A stretch of 59,178 bases of DNA from a virus. The position numbers and the translations under genes were made by a program. Below the pieces are notes generated by a model. The model was given only the letters and a program-made list of their open reading frames with translations. It ran no database searches and was not told the DNA's origin. Position 1 is the stretch's first letter. Each line of letters starts with the position of its first letter. This document shows positions 6,479 through 14,373 of this stretch, one piece after another. The stretch spans positions 1-59,178 of IMG/VR virus record IMGVR_UViG_3300033146_002247; one strand, written 5' to 3'.

Positions 6479-7816
6479 TTTTCTATAAAAAATCAATTTT
6501 TGATAAAGAAAATATAAAATAAAATGATGAAAATTTAATAAATAATTAAAAACGAGACTGATGAAAAAATCTACTAAAAATATTGTAAGGACTGTAAAAT
6601 TTTCTACTAAATTCACAAATAAAGATAAGATAGACTTATACACTAAAATATTTGTAGACTTTAAATTAGATTTACAAAGTTATATAGAAGATATTATAAG
6701 TGGAGTTTTACCTTTTAATTTTGGTGGATTACTTACAAGTAAATTGATTCCAAATAAAATAATTAAACACAGTCAATATAAACAAATTATCTACAAAACA
6801 GCTATAGAAATAATTAAATCTAACCTAGTTAAAACAAAGAACAAAACATTTAAAAGATATAGTAAAGTCTATTATAAAGCACATAAAAGAGGACGATTAA
6901 CTAAATTTCTTTCTAAAAAATATAGTGAACTAGATATAAATTTTCTACAAAGATTGGACAAAATAAATGTAGATAATGTAGGCATAAACTTAGACTCTAG
7001 ATTATTTGACATAGAAAAATCTAACGATGGATTGTTTAGTTATTTTATTAAAATAAAGTCACCTTACATAGTTAAAAATAAAGCAATTACTATAAAAATT
7101 CCTTTAAAATCTTACAAATATGCTAAGAAATTTATAAGTGATTTTTCTTTAAATAGTACCATACAGTTAAAAGAAAGTACAATTGGATTGGTCTTTAGTA
7201 AAGAATTACCTGACAAAAAAGTAATTAAAAATGTGGTTGGATTGGATGTCGGTTACAAGAAATTACTTGCTGATAACAAAGGTAATTTCTACGGACAAAG
7301 TTTACTTGAACTATACAATAAAATTAGTAACAAGGTACAAGGAAGTAAAGCTTTTAAACGATTACTAATACATAGAAATAATGAAATAAACAGATTTTGT
7401 AATAAATTTTTACTAGATAATGTAGAATTAAGTTTATTGGTTTTAGAGAAATTAAAGTCAGTAAAATCTAAAAGTAAAGGTAAAATTTACAAGAAAGTAA
7501 TGAACAAAATGCAACGATGGAGTTATCCATTAGTAATGACTAAGTTAGAGCGATTAAGTGAAACTAAAGGTTTTAGTTTACATTTTGTCAACCCTGCTTA
7601 TACAAGTCAACAATGTAGTAAATGTAGTATAATTTTAAAGTCGAACCGGAACGGAGAGACTTATAAATGTAATTGTGGTAATAACTTAGACGCAGATACT
7701 AATGCAGCTATAAACATTACTCGTAAAGGTACAGTTGAGTTAAACTTGATTTAGTTAAAACTTAACGATATAATTCCTTTAGCTACGAAAAGTCATTTTA
7801 TCATTTTTGATGGTAA
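6479..7816 (+). mobile_element. TnpB-only IS200/IS605-family element
   Basis: About 1.3 kb between the two halves of the esterase gene. It contains only tnpB, with no Y1 tnpA, so it must be mobilised in trans if at all. Ends are approximate, set by where esterase reading stops and resumes. The non-coding flanks (about 80 and 60 bases) are too short for a group I intron. The 3' flank has an imperfect hairpin near 7794-7818, where an omega/reRNA would end. Confidence 0.7.
6561..7754 (+). CDS. tnpB: TnpB RNA-guided endonuclease
   Basis: 397 residues. The RuvC triad appears intact: D229 in VGLDVGYKK, E296 in LVLEKLKS, D379 in LDADTNAAINI. A zinc ribbon is present (C352/C355 and C370/C372). TnpB uses an RNA from the element's right end to cut the empty donor or target site, promoting element retention. 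It interrupts a YqiA-like esterase gene and has no tnpA nearby. No strong GGAG site precedes it, unlike the phage genes. With an intact active site it is not a nuclease-dead TldR-type repressor. Confidence 0.9.
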   Translation: MKKSTKNIVRTVKFSTKFTNKDKIDLYTKIFVDFKLDLQSYIEDIISGVLPFNFGGLLTSKLIPNKIIKHSQYKQIIYKTAIEIIKSNLVKTKNKTFKRYSKVYYKAHKRGRLTKFLSKKYSELDINFLQRLDKINVDNVGINLDSRLFDIEKSNDGLFSYFIKIKSPYIVKNKAITIKIPLKSYKYAKKFISDFSLNSTIQLKESTIGLVFSKELPDKKVIKNVVGLDVGYKKLLADNKGNFYGQSLLELYNKISNKVQGSKAFKRLLIHRNNEINRFCNKFLLDNVELSLLVLEKLKSVKSKSKGKIYKKVMNKMQRWSYPLVMTKLERLSETKGFSLHFVNPAYTSQQCSKCSIILKSNRNGETYKCNCGNNLDADTNAAINITRKGTVELNLI

Positions 7817-8281
7817 AAGATAATTATAATTGAAGAAATTGAAGAAATTGTGAAAAATGCAAAGAATAATTTCAAAGATGAAAAAATTGTAATCGTAGGA
7901 AGTTCTTTAGGCGGTGCACTTGCTTATCAATTAGGACAAAAATATGGAATTTTACCAATTTTGATAAATCCATCATTAACGCCATCTAAAACTATTTCAA
8001 ATTTAAATAATAAAGTCTTAGAAAATTATGTAACCGGTGAAAAAGTATTTACTGGTAATTTATCGGAAAAAATGAAAAAATTTGATATTAATATTAAAAG
8101 TTATGGAATTGTATTATTGGATTTAGGTGATGAAATTTTAAATTCAAATTTTACATACGAACAATTTAAACCGAATCATAAAGTAATTACATTTACTGGT
8201 GGTAATCATAGGTTTCAGCATTGGAATGAAGCTATAAAAATTATAAAAGCTGAATTAAATTCAAATTATATTTTTTCATAG
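7817..8281 (+). pseudogene. 3' fragment of interrupted YqiA-like esterase
   Basis: Open from 7817 with no good start; a GTG at 7850 is in frame but has no convincing ribosome site. It carries the nucleophile elbow VGSSLGG, then PILINPSLTP, LDLGDE and a final GGNHRF, giving the Ser-Asp-His set of the UPF0227/YqiA family. Joined to the 6362 fragment it makes a protein of about 190 residues. The catalytic Ser and His are separated from the LHGF start, so activity needs element excision or restart. Confidence 0.75.
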
Positions 8282-8308
8282 AATAAATAAAAGAAAAATG
8301 GTTAATAT

Positions 8309-8947
8309 ATGTCAAAAATTACTGGTTCTATAATTCAAGGTGATAATCTATTAAGGTATAATTCTCGCGAAGAAAATACTCATATCGATGTTCACTCCTT
8401 AGCTTTTTTAGACGCTCTATATTTTAAAGGTATATCGGCTAAATATTTACAAGTAGAACATTTTAATGAAGATGCTTTTTTTGGAGAATCGGAATTTGAT
8501 GTAATAGAAAAAGCAACTGATATATTTATACACGACCCAGATAGACTTGCAGACAAAGCTGAACCATCATTGAATCACTTTGGGTTTGAAATGATTAGAG
8601 ATATAAACTTTCATACAAGTAGATTATTATTTGATAGGTTAAATTTAATTCCTAGAATTGGTGATTTAATTTATATACCTTACAGAAAAAAATTATATCA
8701 GATTGAATATATAACAGATTTAGAAAATCCATTATTTGGTGGATCAGGTTTTAATATTAATTTAAGTTGTAAATTATATACTAAAGATGAAGATACTGAA
8801 TTATCAAATGATTTAATTGGCGGCCTAGATGATGTACCTGAATTAACAGAATTATTTTCAACCAATAAAGATGAAACTATTAATAATATGAACGTTAATG
8901 ATTTATTAGAAAATGATGTAAAAATAAATCCTAAACGGAGACGATAA
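8309..8947 (+). CDS. T4 gp14-like neck protein
   Basis: 212 residues. It shares the gp14 layout: ALYFKGISAKYL then FFGESEFDVIEKATDI (compare FGEDP), a middle LNHFGFEMIRDINFH, and PRIGDLIYIPYRKKLYQIEY (compare PMVGDLIYFPMDNSLFEI). In T4, gp14 joins gp13 in the neck ring that closes the filled head and accepts the tail. The tail end is basic (NPKRRR). It follows the interrupted esterase with a 28-base gap and no separate promoter. Confidence 0.75.
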   Translation: MSKITGSIIQGDNLLRYNSREENTHIDVHSLAFLDALYFKGISAKYLQVEHFNEDAFFGESEFDVIEKATDIFIHDPDRLADKAEPSLNHFGFEMIRDINFHTSRLLFDRLNLIPRIGDLIYIPYRKKLYQIEYITDLENPLFGGSGFNINLSCKLYTKDEDTELSNDLIGGLDDVPELTELFSTNKDETINNMNVNDLLENDVKINPKRRR

Positions 8948-8985
8948 ATAAAAAATAATCGGAACAATTATAAGGATTTTATAAA

Positions 8986-9189
8986 ATGCCAAATAGATAT
9001 GAACAATTGTTAAAAACAATTGAAAATACGTCAATTTCTGAATACAAAAAATTGTATAATGGATGTTCAACTAATGAAGAATGCAATAGGCCATATATTT
9101 TAACTCAAGAATTTATAGATAACCAGAAACCATTGGATTTAGATATTACTAAAATGATTGACGACAATATAATGGAATTATTACTTTAA
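8986..9189 (+). CDS. Hypothetical protein
   Basis: 67 residues with two Cys in CSTNEEC (about 27-33); helical and acidic at the C-terminus. It sits between the neck gene and two capsid-targeting-type genes, with an AAGG site. No family recognised. Confidence 0.55.
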   Translation: MPNRYEQLLKTIENTSISEYKKLYNGCSTNEECNRPYILTQEFIDNQKPLDLDITKMIDDNIMELLL

Positions 9190-9206
9190 AATAGGGTAAA
9201 AATAAA

Positions 9207-9536
9207 ATGATAATAACAGAAGAACAAATAAAAGAAATAGTAGACGAAATTTTAACCGAAGGTGCTAGTGACTATATGACAGATATTCAAAAACTTTTTA
9301 AAAAAAGAGGTTTTGGCACAGACAAAGAAGGTAACGCTCTTTATTTTCAAAGAGGTAAACAAAACGGTGAAATTACAGTTGAAATTGATACAAAATTATA
9401 TCCAAGAATTGTAAAATTTGCAGAAAAATTAAGTGGTACAATTTGGGATATGTTCGATTGGGTTAAAATGATTGAAACTGACTGGACAAATAAGCTTCAC
9501 CCAGGTAAATGCGTTTTTGTGATAAAAATTAAATAA
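9207..9536 (+). CDS. Putative internal head protein (ILTE type)
   Basis: 109 residues, opening MIITEEQIKEIVDEILTE-GA, the capsid-targeting-like helix with cut site L-T-E. The mature part (about residues 19-109) is a compact mixed domain with FKKRGFGTDKEGNALYFQRG and GTIWDMFDWVKMIETDW; no known family is recognised. It is followed after 11 bases by another protein of the same type, so the two may be a co-packaged pair. Confidence 0.6.
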   Translation: MIITEEQIKEIVDEILTEGASDYMTDIQKLFKKRGFGTDKEGNALYFQRGKQNGEITVEIDTKLYPRIVKFAEKLSGTIWDMFDWVKMIETDWTNKLHPGKCVFVIKIK

Positions 9537-9547
9537 CAGGAAATATA

Positions 9548-9838
9548 ATGAAAATATCAAAAAAAGAAATAAAAGAAATAGTAAACGAAATTTTAAGTGA
9601 AGATAAAAAAGCAAATCAACTAAAACTAATTATCAAAAACCATAAAATTTTAACTAACGACCCAGACGGTGAAGGTTATTATGAAGAGTATGACGAGGAA
9701 ATGGCTGAATGGTTAGACGATGATAATTGGGAAAAATCTATTAATTTTAAAGATTTTCAAACTCACGATTATGCCAATATATTTTATATTCAGATGAAAG
9801 TTGCCGATAATTATGATTTAAAAGTTAAAAATAAATAA
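9548..9838 (+). CDS. Putative internal head protein (ILSE type)
   Basis: 96 residues, opening MKISKKEIKEIVNEILSE-DK. The remainder is strongly acidic (DPDGEGYYEEYDEEMAEWLD at about 41-60). The contrast between a basic, removable leader and an acidic mature part recalls small packaged proteins, although T4 internal proteins are mostly basic. The operon ends at the terminator at 9844. Confidence 0.6.
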   Translation: MKISKKEIKEIVNEILSEDKKANQLKLIIKNHKILTNDPDGEGYYEEYDEEMAEWLDDDNWEKSINFKDFQTHDYANIFYIQMKVADNYDLKVKNK

Positions 9839-9843
9839 TTACT

Positions 9844-9878
9844 CAAAATTAGTCCTTTAATATAAAGGACTAATTTTG
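9844..9878 (+). terminator. Strong bidirectional-looking terminator
   Basis: A 15-bp perfect stem, CAAAATTAGTCCTTT (9844-9858) with AAAGGACTAATTTTG (9864-9878), a 5-base loop and a T-run. The same hairpin recurs at 27653 and 50727. Confidence 0.9.
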
Positions 9879-9885
9879 TTTTATT

Positions 9886-9976
9886 GGTTCATTAGTAGTA
9901 CATTCCTTTCACTTTCTCAATTCAACCATATAATTTTATCATTTCATATAGTATGTACACTAAAAGGTAACTAAAT
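9886..9976 (+). repeat. Intergenic 90-bp element, copy 1
   Basis: Runs from GGTTCATTAGTAGTAC to AAAAGGTAACTAAAT and contains the invariant core CAACCATATAATTTTATCAT. It matches the copy at 27696 base for base. It lies between a terminator and a TTGACA promoter. No open reading frame is seen. Confidence 0.85.
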
Positions 9977-10014
9977 TGGCTAATAATTTTTTTGTATTTA
10001 ATAAATCTTTTTTC

Positions 10015-10043
10015 TTGACTAAACATATAAAATTGGTTATATT
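10015..10043 (+). promoter_or_regulatory. Early-type promoter
   Basis: TTGACT (10015-10020), N17, TATATT (10038-10043), reading into the gene at 10088. Confidence 0.8.
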
Positions 10044-10087
10044 ATAATCAAATAAAGGAAATGAAACTAAATAAATAGGAGTAAATT

Positions 10088-10297
10088 ATGAGTACAACAT
10101 TTGGAATAAGAGTTAAAAATATTTTTGACGAAGATGAGGTTGTCAAAGTTGCGTTTAGACATAATGGTGGACGAATGGAAATTACAAACAGATTATTCTC
10201 ACTTTTACCAGGATATACGAAAGTTATTCCATTGGATAACACAGCGCAAGGAATTGAAACTGTTGGTGATATTATTAATGCGGTAATTAATGAGTAA
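10088..10297 (+). CDS. Hypothetical small early protein
   Basis: 69 residues, probably beta-rich (FGIRVKNIFDEDEVVKVAFR). A GGAG site is present. Its end overlaps the next gene's start by 8 bases, suggesting coupled translation. No family recognised. Confidence 0.6.
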   Translation: MSTTFGIRVKNIFDEDEVVKVAFRHNGGRMEITNRLFSLLPGYTKVIPLDNTAQGIETVGDIINAVINE

Positions 10298-10520
10298 TTT
10301 TAGAATGATACCATCATATAAATGTTCAGTTTGTGATAAACGAGTACCAAGAGGCGGTACAAAATGTTTATGTGGTGATACCAGATATAATAAAAATGTT
10401 TCAGATAATTGGGTTTGGGACGGAGTTAAAACAAAAGTGAATGATATAGAAGAAAAACCAGATTATTTTGATCAAGTACGAAAAATGGATAAATCCGGTT
10501 GGTTTAGAAATAATCATTAA
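10290..10520 (+). CDS. Zinc-ribbon small protein
   Basis: 76 residues. CSVC (about 9-12) and CLC (about 22-24) form a probable zinc knuckle (YKCSVCDKRVPRGGTKCLCG), followed by a Trp-rich tail (NWVWDGVKTK, SGWFRNNH). It may bind nucleic acid or a host protein; the role is unknown. Confidence 0.6.
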   Translation: MSNFRMIPSYKCSVCDKRVPRGGTKCLCGDTRYNKNVSDNWVWDGVKTKVNDIEEKPDYFDQVRKMDKSGWFRNNH

Positions 10521-10547
10521 TTTATAATTGAATAAGAGGTACCAAAT

Positions 10548-11060
10548 TTGAAAAAACTGATAATTATTTTCATATTCGTAATCGTTACAAATTTACAATC
10601 AAATTATGTAAATGTAAAATTCAATAATGAAATCAATAATGTCAACATAATATATTCAAAAATAAAAGGTTTTTTATCTTATAAATATAAAAAGAATAAA
10701 AATCATGTTAACGAGTTAGCCAATATAATCAATTACATGTCAATCAAATATGATATTGATAAAAACATCATATTTTCAATAATAAAGTACGAGTCATCAT
10801 TTAATGAGCACTCAGTATCATATAAAGGAGCAAGAGGACTAATGCAAGTAATGTGGTCAGTATGGGGCCCAATGTTAAAGGAAAACAATATTTGTAATAA
10901 AGAACATGATTTACATGATAAATTAATAGGTATTAATGCAGGATGTTTTGTTCTGAAATATTACATAGACCGATATGGATTGGAAAAGGCACTACAGAAA
11001 TATTTTGGTCGAAGTGATTATGCCTCGATATACTCGACAAAAATTTTAAAAGATATATAA
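10548..11060 (+). CDS. Lytic transglycosylase (SLT domain)
   Basis: 170 residues, starting at TTG with an AAGAGG site. Residues 1-17 (KKLIIIFIFVIVTN) form a signal peptide or N-terminal anchor. The SLT domain follows: catalytic Glu82 in IIKYESSFNEHSVS, then KGARGLMQVMW, and a C-terminal NAGCFVLKYYIDRYG. Such enzymes cleave the glycan strands of peptidoglycan. The export signal suggests a lysis or periplasmic role rather than a tail-borne lysozyme. Two Cys (in NNICNKEH and NAGCF) could form a disulfide. Confidence 0.85.
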   Translation: MKKLIIIFIFVIVTNLQSNYVNVKFNNEINNVNIIYSKIKGFLSYKYKKNKNHVNELANIINYMSIKYDIDKNIIFSIIKYESSFNEHSVSYKGARGLMQVMWSVWGPMLKENNICNKEHDLHDKLIGINAGCFVLKYYIDRYGLEKALQKYFGRSDYASIYSTKILKDI

Positions 11061-11256
11061 TTTAGATGAAATTATTGAAAAAGATGGCGAAGAAATATAT
11101 TTAAATGATGAAATATTTGAAAACTTATGGTGGAATTTCGTAAAAATTTCTATACCGGATTTAAAATGGACAGATATAAAGGATACTATACCTGTTATAA
11201 ATGGTTATTGGAATAAAAAACTAAATGTTCAGTTTGGTTATGGTTTATACGAATAA
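11050..11256 (+). pseudogene. Open fragment without a start codon
   Basis: About 68 codons, open from the end of the transglycosylase gene to TAA at 11254 (reads DEIIEKDGEEIYLNDE... ending FGYGLYE). No in-frame ATG, GTG or TTG with a ribosome site is present. It could be the remnant of a gene whose 5' part was lost, or be reached by frameshifting from the overlapping gene. Confidence 0.35.
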
Positions 11257-11271
11257 AATAAATCTTTTTCC

Positions 11272-11300
11272 TTGACAATATAACATTAAATGGTTATATT
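11272..11300 (+). promoter_or_regulatory. Early-type promoter
   Basis: TTGACA (11272-11277), N17, TATATT (11295-11300) for the gene at 11337. The spacer is the AACATTAAATGG variant shared with 21618, 28802 and 53319. Confidence 0.85.
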
Positions 11301-11336
11301 ATAATCAGATAAAGAAAATAAAAAAAGGAGTATCAA

Positions 11337-11672
11337 ATGAATGAAAACCAAATGTCACCAAGATTTTCAAAAAGATTTAAATCACCAGAACTAAAACTAA
11401 CAACAAGATTTGCGTTTACTAAACCATTTTATAAAGATGGTAGGTTTACAGATTATTGGTTAGTATTATCACATATAGAACATAATATTAACTCAATTAA
11501 TTGGAAAATAGCTGATAAAAGTGGATTGCATATGACTTTTCAAAGTCTTGTAGAAGCAGGAATTTTAAAATATGATATGATAAATCGTGAATTTGTTTTA
11601 ACTAACTTAGGCACAAAATATATTAGGTATCAAAGAGCAAAAAGATTAAATTATGAAATGGTTAATAAATAA
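11337..11672 (+). CDS. Winged-helix-like small protein
   Basis: 111 residues. The central part INWKIADKSGLHMTFQSLVE, with AGILKYDMINREFVLTNLG, resembles a winged-helix domain: helix-turn-helix, then a beta wing ending in the xLTxLG pattern common in transcription regulators. The N-terminus is basic. An AAGGAG site is present. DNA binding is inferred; the target is unknown. Confidence 0.55.
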   Translation: MNENQMSPRFSKRFKSPELKLTTRFAFTKPFYKDGRFTDYWLVLSHIEHNINSINWKIADKSGLHMTFQSLVEAGILKYDMINREFVLTNLGTKYIRYQRAKRLNYEMVNK

Positions 11673-11692
11673 ATAATAAAAAGGATAAAACA

Positions 11693-11952
11693 ATGGTAAA
11701 CTTCGACATATCAAAATATACTAATGAAATACATAAATATTTAGATACTAAATCTGACTGGATTAAAAAACACTGGGTATTCTGCAAAAGCTAATTGGAA
11801 AGTATTGGACGATTTTTTAATAAGTATTGGTAAATCACCTGACACTTTTTGGGAAGGCTTTATGGAAAAAGCAAAGGATAGTGATATGTTACTATTATAT
11901 CCATATCTACAAAAGTGAGGATAAAAAATTTATAGACGATTTATTCGTATAA
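11693..11952 (+). pseudogene. Twice-frameshifted gene remnant
   Basis: An ATG with an AAGGAT site starts MVNFDISKYTNEIHKYLDTK. After DWIKK near 11772 reading must shift by one base to continue TGYSAKANWKVLDDFLISIG and stops at 11916. A further one-base shift there continues EDKKFIDDLFV to TAA 11950. The protein would be about 85 residues. Two independent breaks suggest decay; sequencing error is the alternative. Confidence 0.55.
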
Positions 11953-12027
11953 AATAACATTCTCGGTACTGCCTCTCTATTAAAAAACTTCAGTTATCAA
12001 GTGATAACTCAATTTTTATAAATATGA

Positions 12028-12072
12028 TGCGTAACAATCGGGCCTTCTGGTAAGACTACAAAAATTTTATGA
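12028..12072 (+). pseudogene. P-loop kinase remnant
   Basis: Fourteen codons reading VTIGPSGKTTKIL carry a shortened Walker A motif (compare GPSGSGKTT), between stops at 12025 and 12070. No start codon or other kinase motif is nearby. The stretch from 11953 to 12149 otherwise contains no gene and seems to be eroded sequence. Confidence 0.25.
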
Positions 12073-12149
12073 TAATTTTGGATAAACGCGATGTTCAAAT
12101 AGTAAATAACAAAAAGTCTTCCAAATATAAAATAAAAGGAGTATCACAG

Positions 12150-12386
12150 ATGGATTTTAAAAATATACTATCAAAATTTTCAGAAATTAGAACTACTATG
12201 AGAAAAAACTCTACATTATTTTCAGTTTATAACTACATGGAACATAAATTACCAATGTATTTATTGGCTGGTTGGTTGATGATATTGGTTGGAATTTGGC
12301 CTACGTTTAATATATATGCGTTTTTCGTTGGTTATTTAGGAATGGATTTGTTTATGTCTATTTTTGCAGGAGATAAATATGAGTAA
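12150..12386 (+). CDS. Small membrane protein
   Basis: 78 residues from the ATG at 12150, which has AAAAGGAG upstream; longer reading back to 12069 lacks a site. Two adjacent hydrophobic segments (LPMYLLAGWLMILVGIWPTF and IYAFFVGYLGMDLFMSIFA) predict a hairpin inner-membrane protein. It overlaps the gp62-like gene start by 8 bases. Possible roles are superinfection exclusion or anchoring; none is demonstrated. Confidence 0.65.
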   Translation: MDFKNILSKFSEIRTTMRKNSTLFSVYNYMEHKLPMYLLAGWLMILVGIWPTFNIYAFFVGYLGMDLFMSIFAGDKYE

Positions 12387-12801
12387 AAGAAGTCCTTTTG
12401 ATTGGTTGAAGTTAATACAATCTAACCATAGTTTAACAATTGAAGATGAATTGCAAATTAATTCCTATTCACCCTTTATGATAAACAGGATTTTTTCAAA
12501 TGATGACTCGTTATTACCAATTGTAGATTATTTAAACATGATTCCTATAAGTAATAAACTTCATTATAATGTAATGAAAACAGTTTATTATATGGTATAT
12601 AGAGGAAGCAATAAATTTATACCTTATTCTAAAGGTTCACCAAAAGATAAAGATTTACCTTATTTAATGAATTATTTTAAAATAAATGAAAAAACTGCAA
12701 TAAATCACAAAAAATTATTAGATATTAAAGAAATCAAAAAAATAATTTCAGAAGCAAGAGCAAAAGAAAATTTTAAAAATAAATTAATTAAGCGAGGTTA
12801 A
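12379..12801 (+). CDS. T4 gp62-like clamp-loader small subunit
   Basis: 140 residues from the ATG at 12379 (AGGAG inside the previous gene). The pattern SPFDWLKLIQSN, then YSPFMINRIFSNDDS, ..YLNMIPISNKLHYNVM and a C-terminal LPYLMNYFKINEKTAINHKKLL, matches gp62 proteins of T4-like phages (xPFxxNRxLS, LxNKLQYxxL, lysine-rich core, YYxxNxEKAxxxLxLL). With gp44, gp62 loads the gp45 sliding clamp; neither partner is in this window. The usual KRFxKW core is replaced by KFIPYSK. Confidence 0.65.
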   Translation: MSKRSPFDWLKLIQSNHSLTIEDELQINSYSPFMINRIFSNDDSLLPIVDYLNMIPISNKLHYNVMKTVYYMVYRGSNKFIPYSKGSPKDKDLPYLMNYFKINEKTAINHKKLLDIKEIKKIISEARAKENFKNKLIKRG

Positions 12802-12804
12802 ACA

Positions 12805-13155
12805 ATGAAACAATTAGATAATTATGTAAATGAATTAGATAAAATAGTACCGGCTATTAAATTATGTAAAGAACAAAGAGGTGATGCAGCTGCTTTGCAA
12901 TTAGCAAAATCTATGCACGATGATGCTGATCTAGTTTTAAATCATAAAAAATATGATTTAAATTGTATTTCGTGTGGTAAAAAATTAGAAACTGAAAAAA
13001 ATGATAATATTATTAATGGTTGGATTGATGACGCGATTGTAGAAACTATCCAGGGTGGTTATGGTTCAAAATATGATACTGATCAATTTGTAATAGGAAT
13101 ATGTGATAATTGTATAACCGAAAAATTAAAAACTAATCAAATTGCTTATAAATAA
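12805..13155 (+). CDS. Zinc-ribbon protein
   Basis: 116 residues. CISC (about 54-57) and CDNC (about 101-104) are spaced as a split zinc ribbon, after a helical N-terminus (LDKIVPAIKLCKEQRGDAAAL). It sits 3 bases after the gp62-like gene in the same operon. No enzyme motif is visible. Confidence 0.6.
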   Translation: MKQLDNYVNELDKIVPAIKLCKEQRGDAAALQLAKSMHDDADLVLNHKKYDLNCISCGKKLETEKNDNIINGWIDDAIVETIQGGYGSKYDTDQFVIGICDNCITEKLKTNQIAYK

Positions 13156-13164
13156 AGGTTAATT

Positions 13165-13980
13165 ATGAATGTTCCACATAGATTAATGAGATATAGTGGT
13201 AGTAAATATAATTATGTCGAATTAATAATTAATATTATTAGAAGATCAAAAAGAAAAATTTATTTTGAACCGTTTGTTGGTTCCGGTGCAATTTTTATAA
13301 ATTTACCTGATATGTTTGAACAATATTATATTAATGATTTAAATATTAATACTTATTATATATGGCTAGCAATTACCAAATTTACTTATAAAGATTATGT
13401 AGATAGGAAAAAATTTATATTTAATAAATATGGTGACATAGGCAAAAATAAAAAGGCATATTATGATTTTAGAAACTCATATAATAAAAATTTTCATTTT
13501 TTAGAAAATATAGAAAAGGGAATTTATTTATTATTTTTATATAATTCATGTTTAAATAGTTTTGCTAGATTTGGTCCAAACGGATTCAATCAGTCATTTG
13601 GTAAATGTTTTTTTATGTTATCAGAATACGAATTTGTTAATATTCAAAATAGATTAAATAAAACTACAATTACCAATTTGAGTTACGATGAAATAGATTA
13701 TAAAAATTCAGTAATTTTCTTTGACCCACCTTATTTTGAACGTCCTAGTTCATACATTAAAAACTTTGATGTAAATGACTTAACTAAATTTATTTATAAT
13801 GTAAACAAATATTCAAAAGAAAATGATATTGTATACACTGATATATTTAATAATGAAATGTACAAAGAAATGAAAGGTTTTAAATATCAAAAAATTAGAG
13901 AAATGGTAAATGTTTCACCAAATAGGAAAGAAACCAAATTAGATAAAATTGAGGTAATGTATCAGAATTTTATAAAATAA
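13165..13980 (+). CDS. dam: Dam-type DNA adenine methyltransferase
   Basis: 271 residues, D12-class. RYSGSK (9-14) and EPFVGSGA (35-42) form the AdoMet site, and DPPY (187-190, in FFDPPYFERPSSY) is the catalytic N6-adenine motif. The C-terminal KLDKIEVMYQNF matches the family end. It probably methylates phage DNA, most often at GATC in this family, protecting it from restriction; the specificity here is not known. It lies in the gp62/RNR operon. Confidence 0.9.
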   Translation: MNVPHRLMRYSGSKYNYVELIINIIRRSKRKIYFEPFVGSGAIFINLPDMFEQYYINDLNINTYYIWLAITKFTYKDYVDRKKFIFNKYGDIGKNKKAYYDFRNSYNKNFHFLENIEKGIYLLFLYNSCLNSFARFGPNGFNQSFGKCFFMLSEYEFVNIQNRLNKTTITNLSYDEIDYKNSVIFFDPPYFERPSSYIKNFDVNDLTKFIYNVNKYSKENDIVYTDIFNNEMYKEMKGFKYQKIREMVNVSPNRKETKLDKIEVMYQNFIK

Positions 13981-14004
13981 ATATTTATAAAAAAGGAGTA
14001 AAAA

Positions 14005-14361
14005 ATGAAATTTATTATAAACTCATCGTCAAACTATGAAATGTTTGAAACCAAAAATACAAAAATTGAACGAATGAACTTAGTTGAGTATGACATCCGT
14101 ACAGTGGCAACATTAGAAGAAGCTAGAAAAACAAAATGGGGTAAAGCTTGGTTTAAAGATGGTGAAAATCATCGCGAAGAAAATGGAAATGTAGTAAGAG
14201 ATGTACAATATTATGAACGTGATTATACAACAATTGAATTAAATACTTTACAGGAATTATTTGATTTAATAGCTGAAACAAAATGTAGCATAATATTATC
14301 AAAAACAAGATATAGAGATTTTGACTATAAAATTGAAATTTATAACGATTATAAAGAATAA
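14005..14361 (+). CDS. Hypothetical protein
   Basis: 118 residues with many acidic and aromatic residues (FIINSSSNYEMFETKNTKIE; AWFKDGENHREENGNVVRD). An AAAAGGAG site lies before the ATG, and the gene ends 12 bases before the ribonucleotide reductase. Not recognised. Confidence 0.6.
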   Translation: MKFIINSSSNYEMFETKNTKIERMNLVEYDIRTVATLEEARKTKWGKAWFKDGENHREENGNVVRDVQYYERDYTTIELNTLQELFDLIAETKCSIILSKTRYRDFDYKIEIYNDYKE

Positions 14362-14373
14362 AAAGAGGTTAAT

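Noticed and set aside
6561-7754. TldR-type nuclease-dead regulator associated with the phage flagellin
   Set aside because: All three catalytic acids and the zinc ribbon are intact, and the gene interrupts another gene 5 kb from the flagellin, so it is an ordinary TnpB element.
6479-7816. Group I intron/IStron carrying TnpB that could splice out of the esterase message
   Set aside because: The non-coding flanks are only about 80 and 60 bases, far too short for a group I ribozyme, and no P/Q/R/S-like elements are visible.
9844-9976. CRISPR array or CRISPR-like repeats
   Set aside because: The repeated blocks are dispersed, 80-90 bp long and at operon boundaries; there is no regular repeat-spacer pattern or cas gene.
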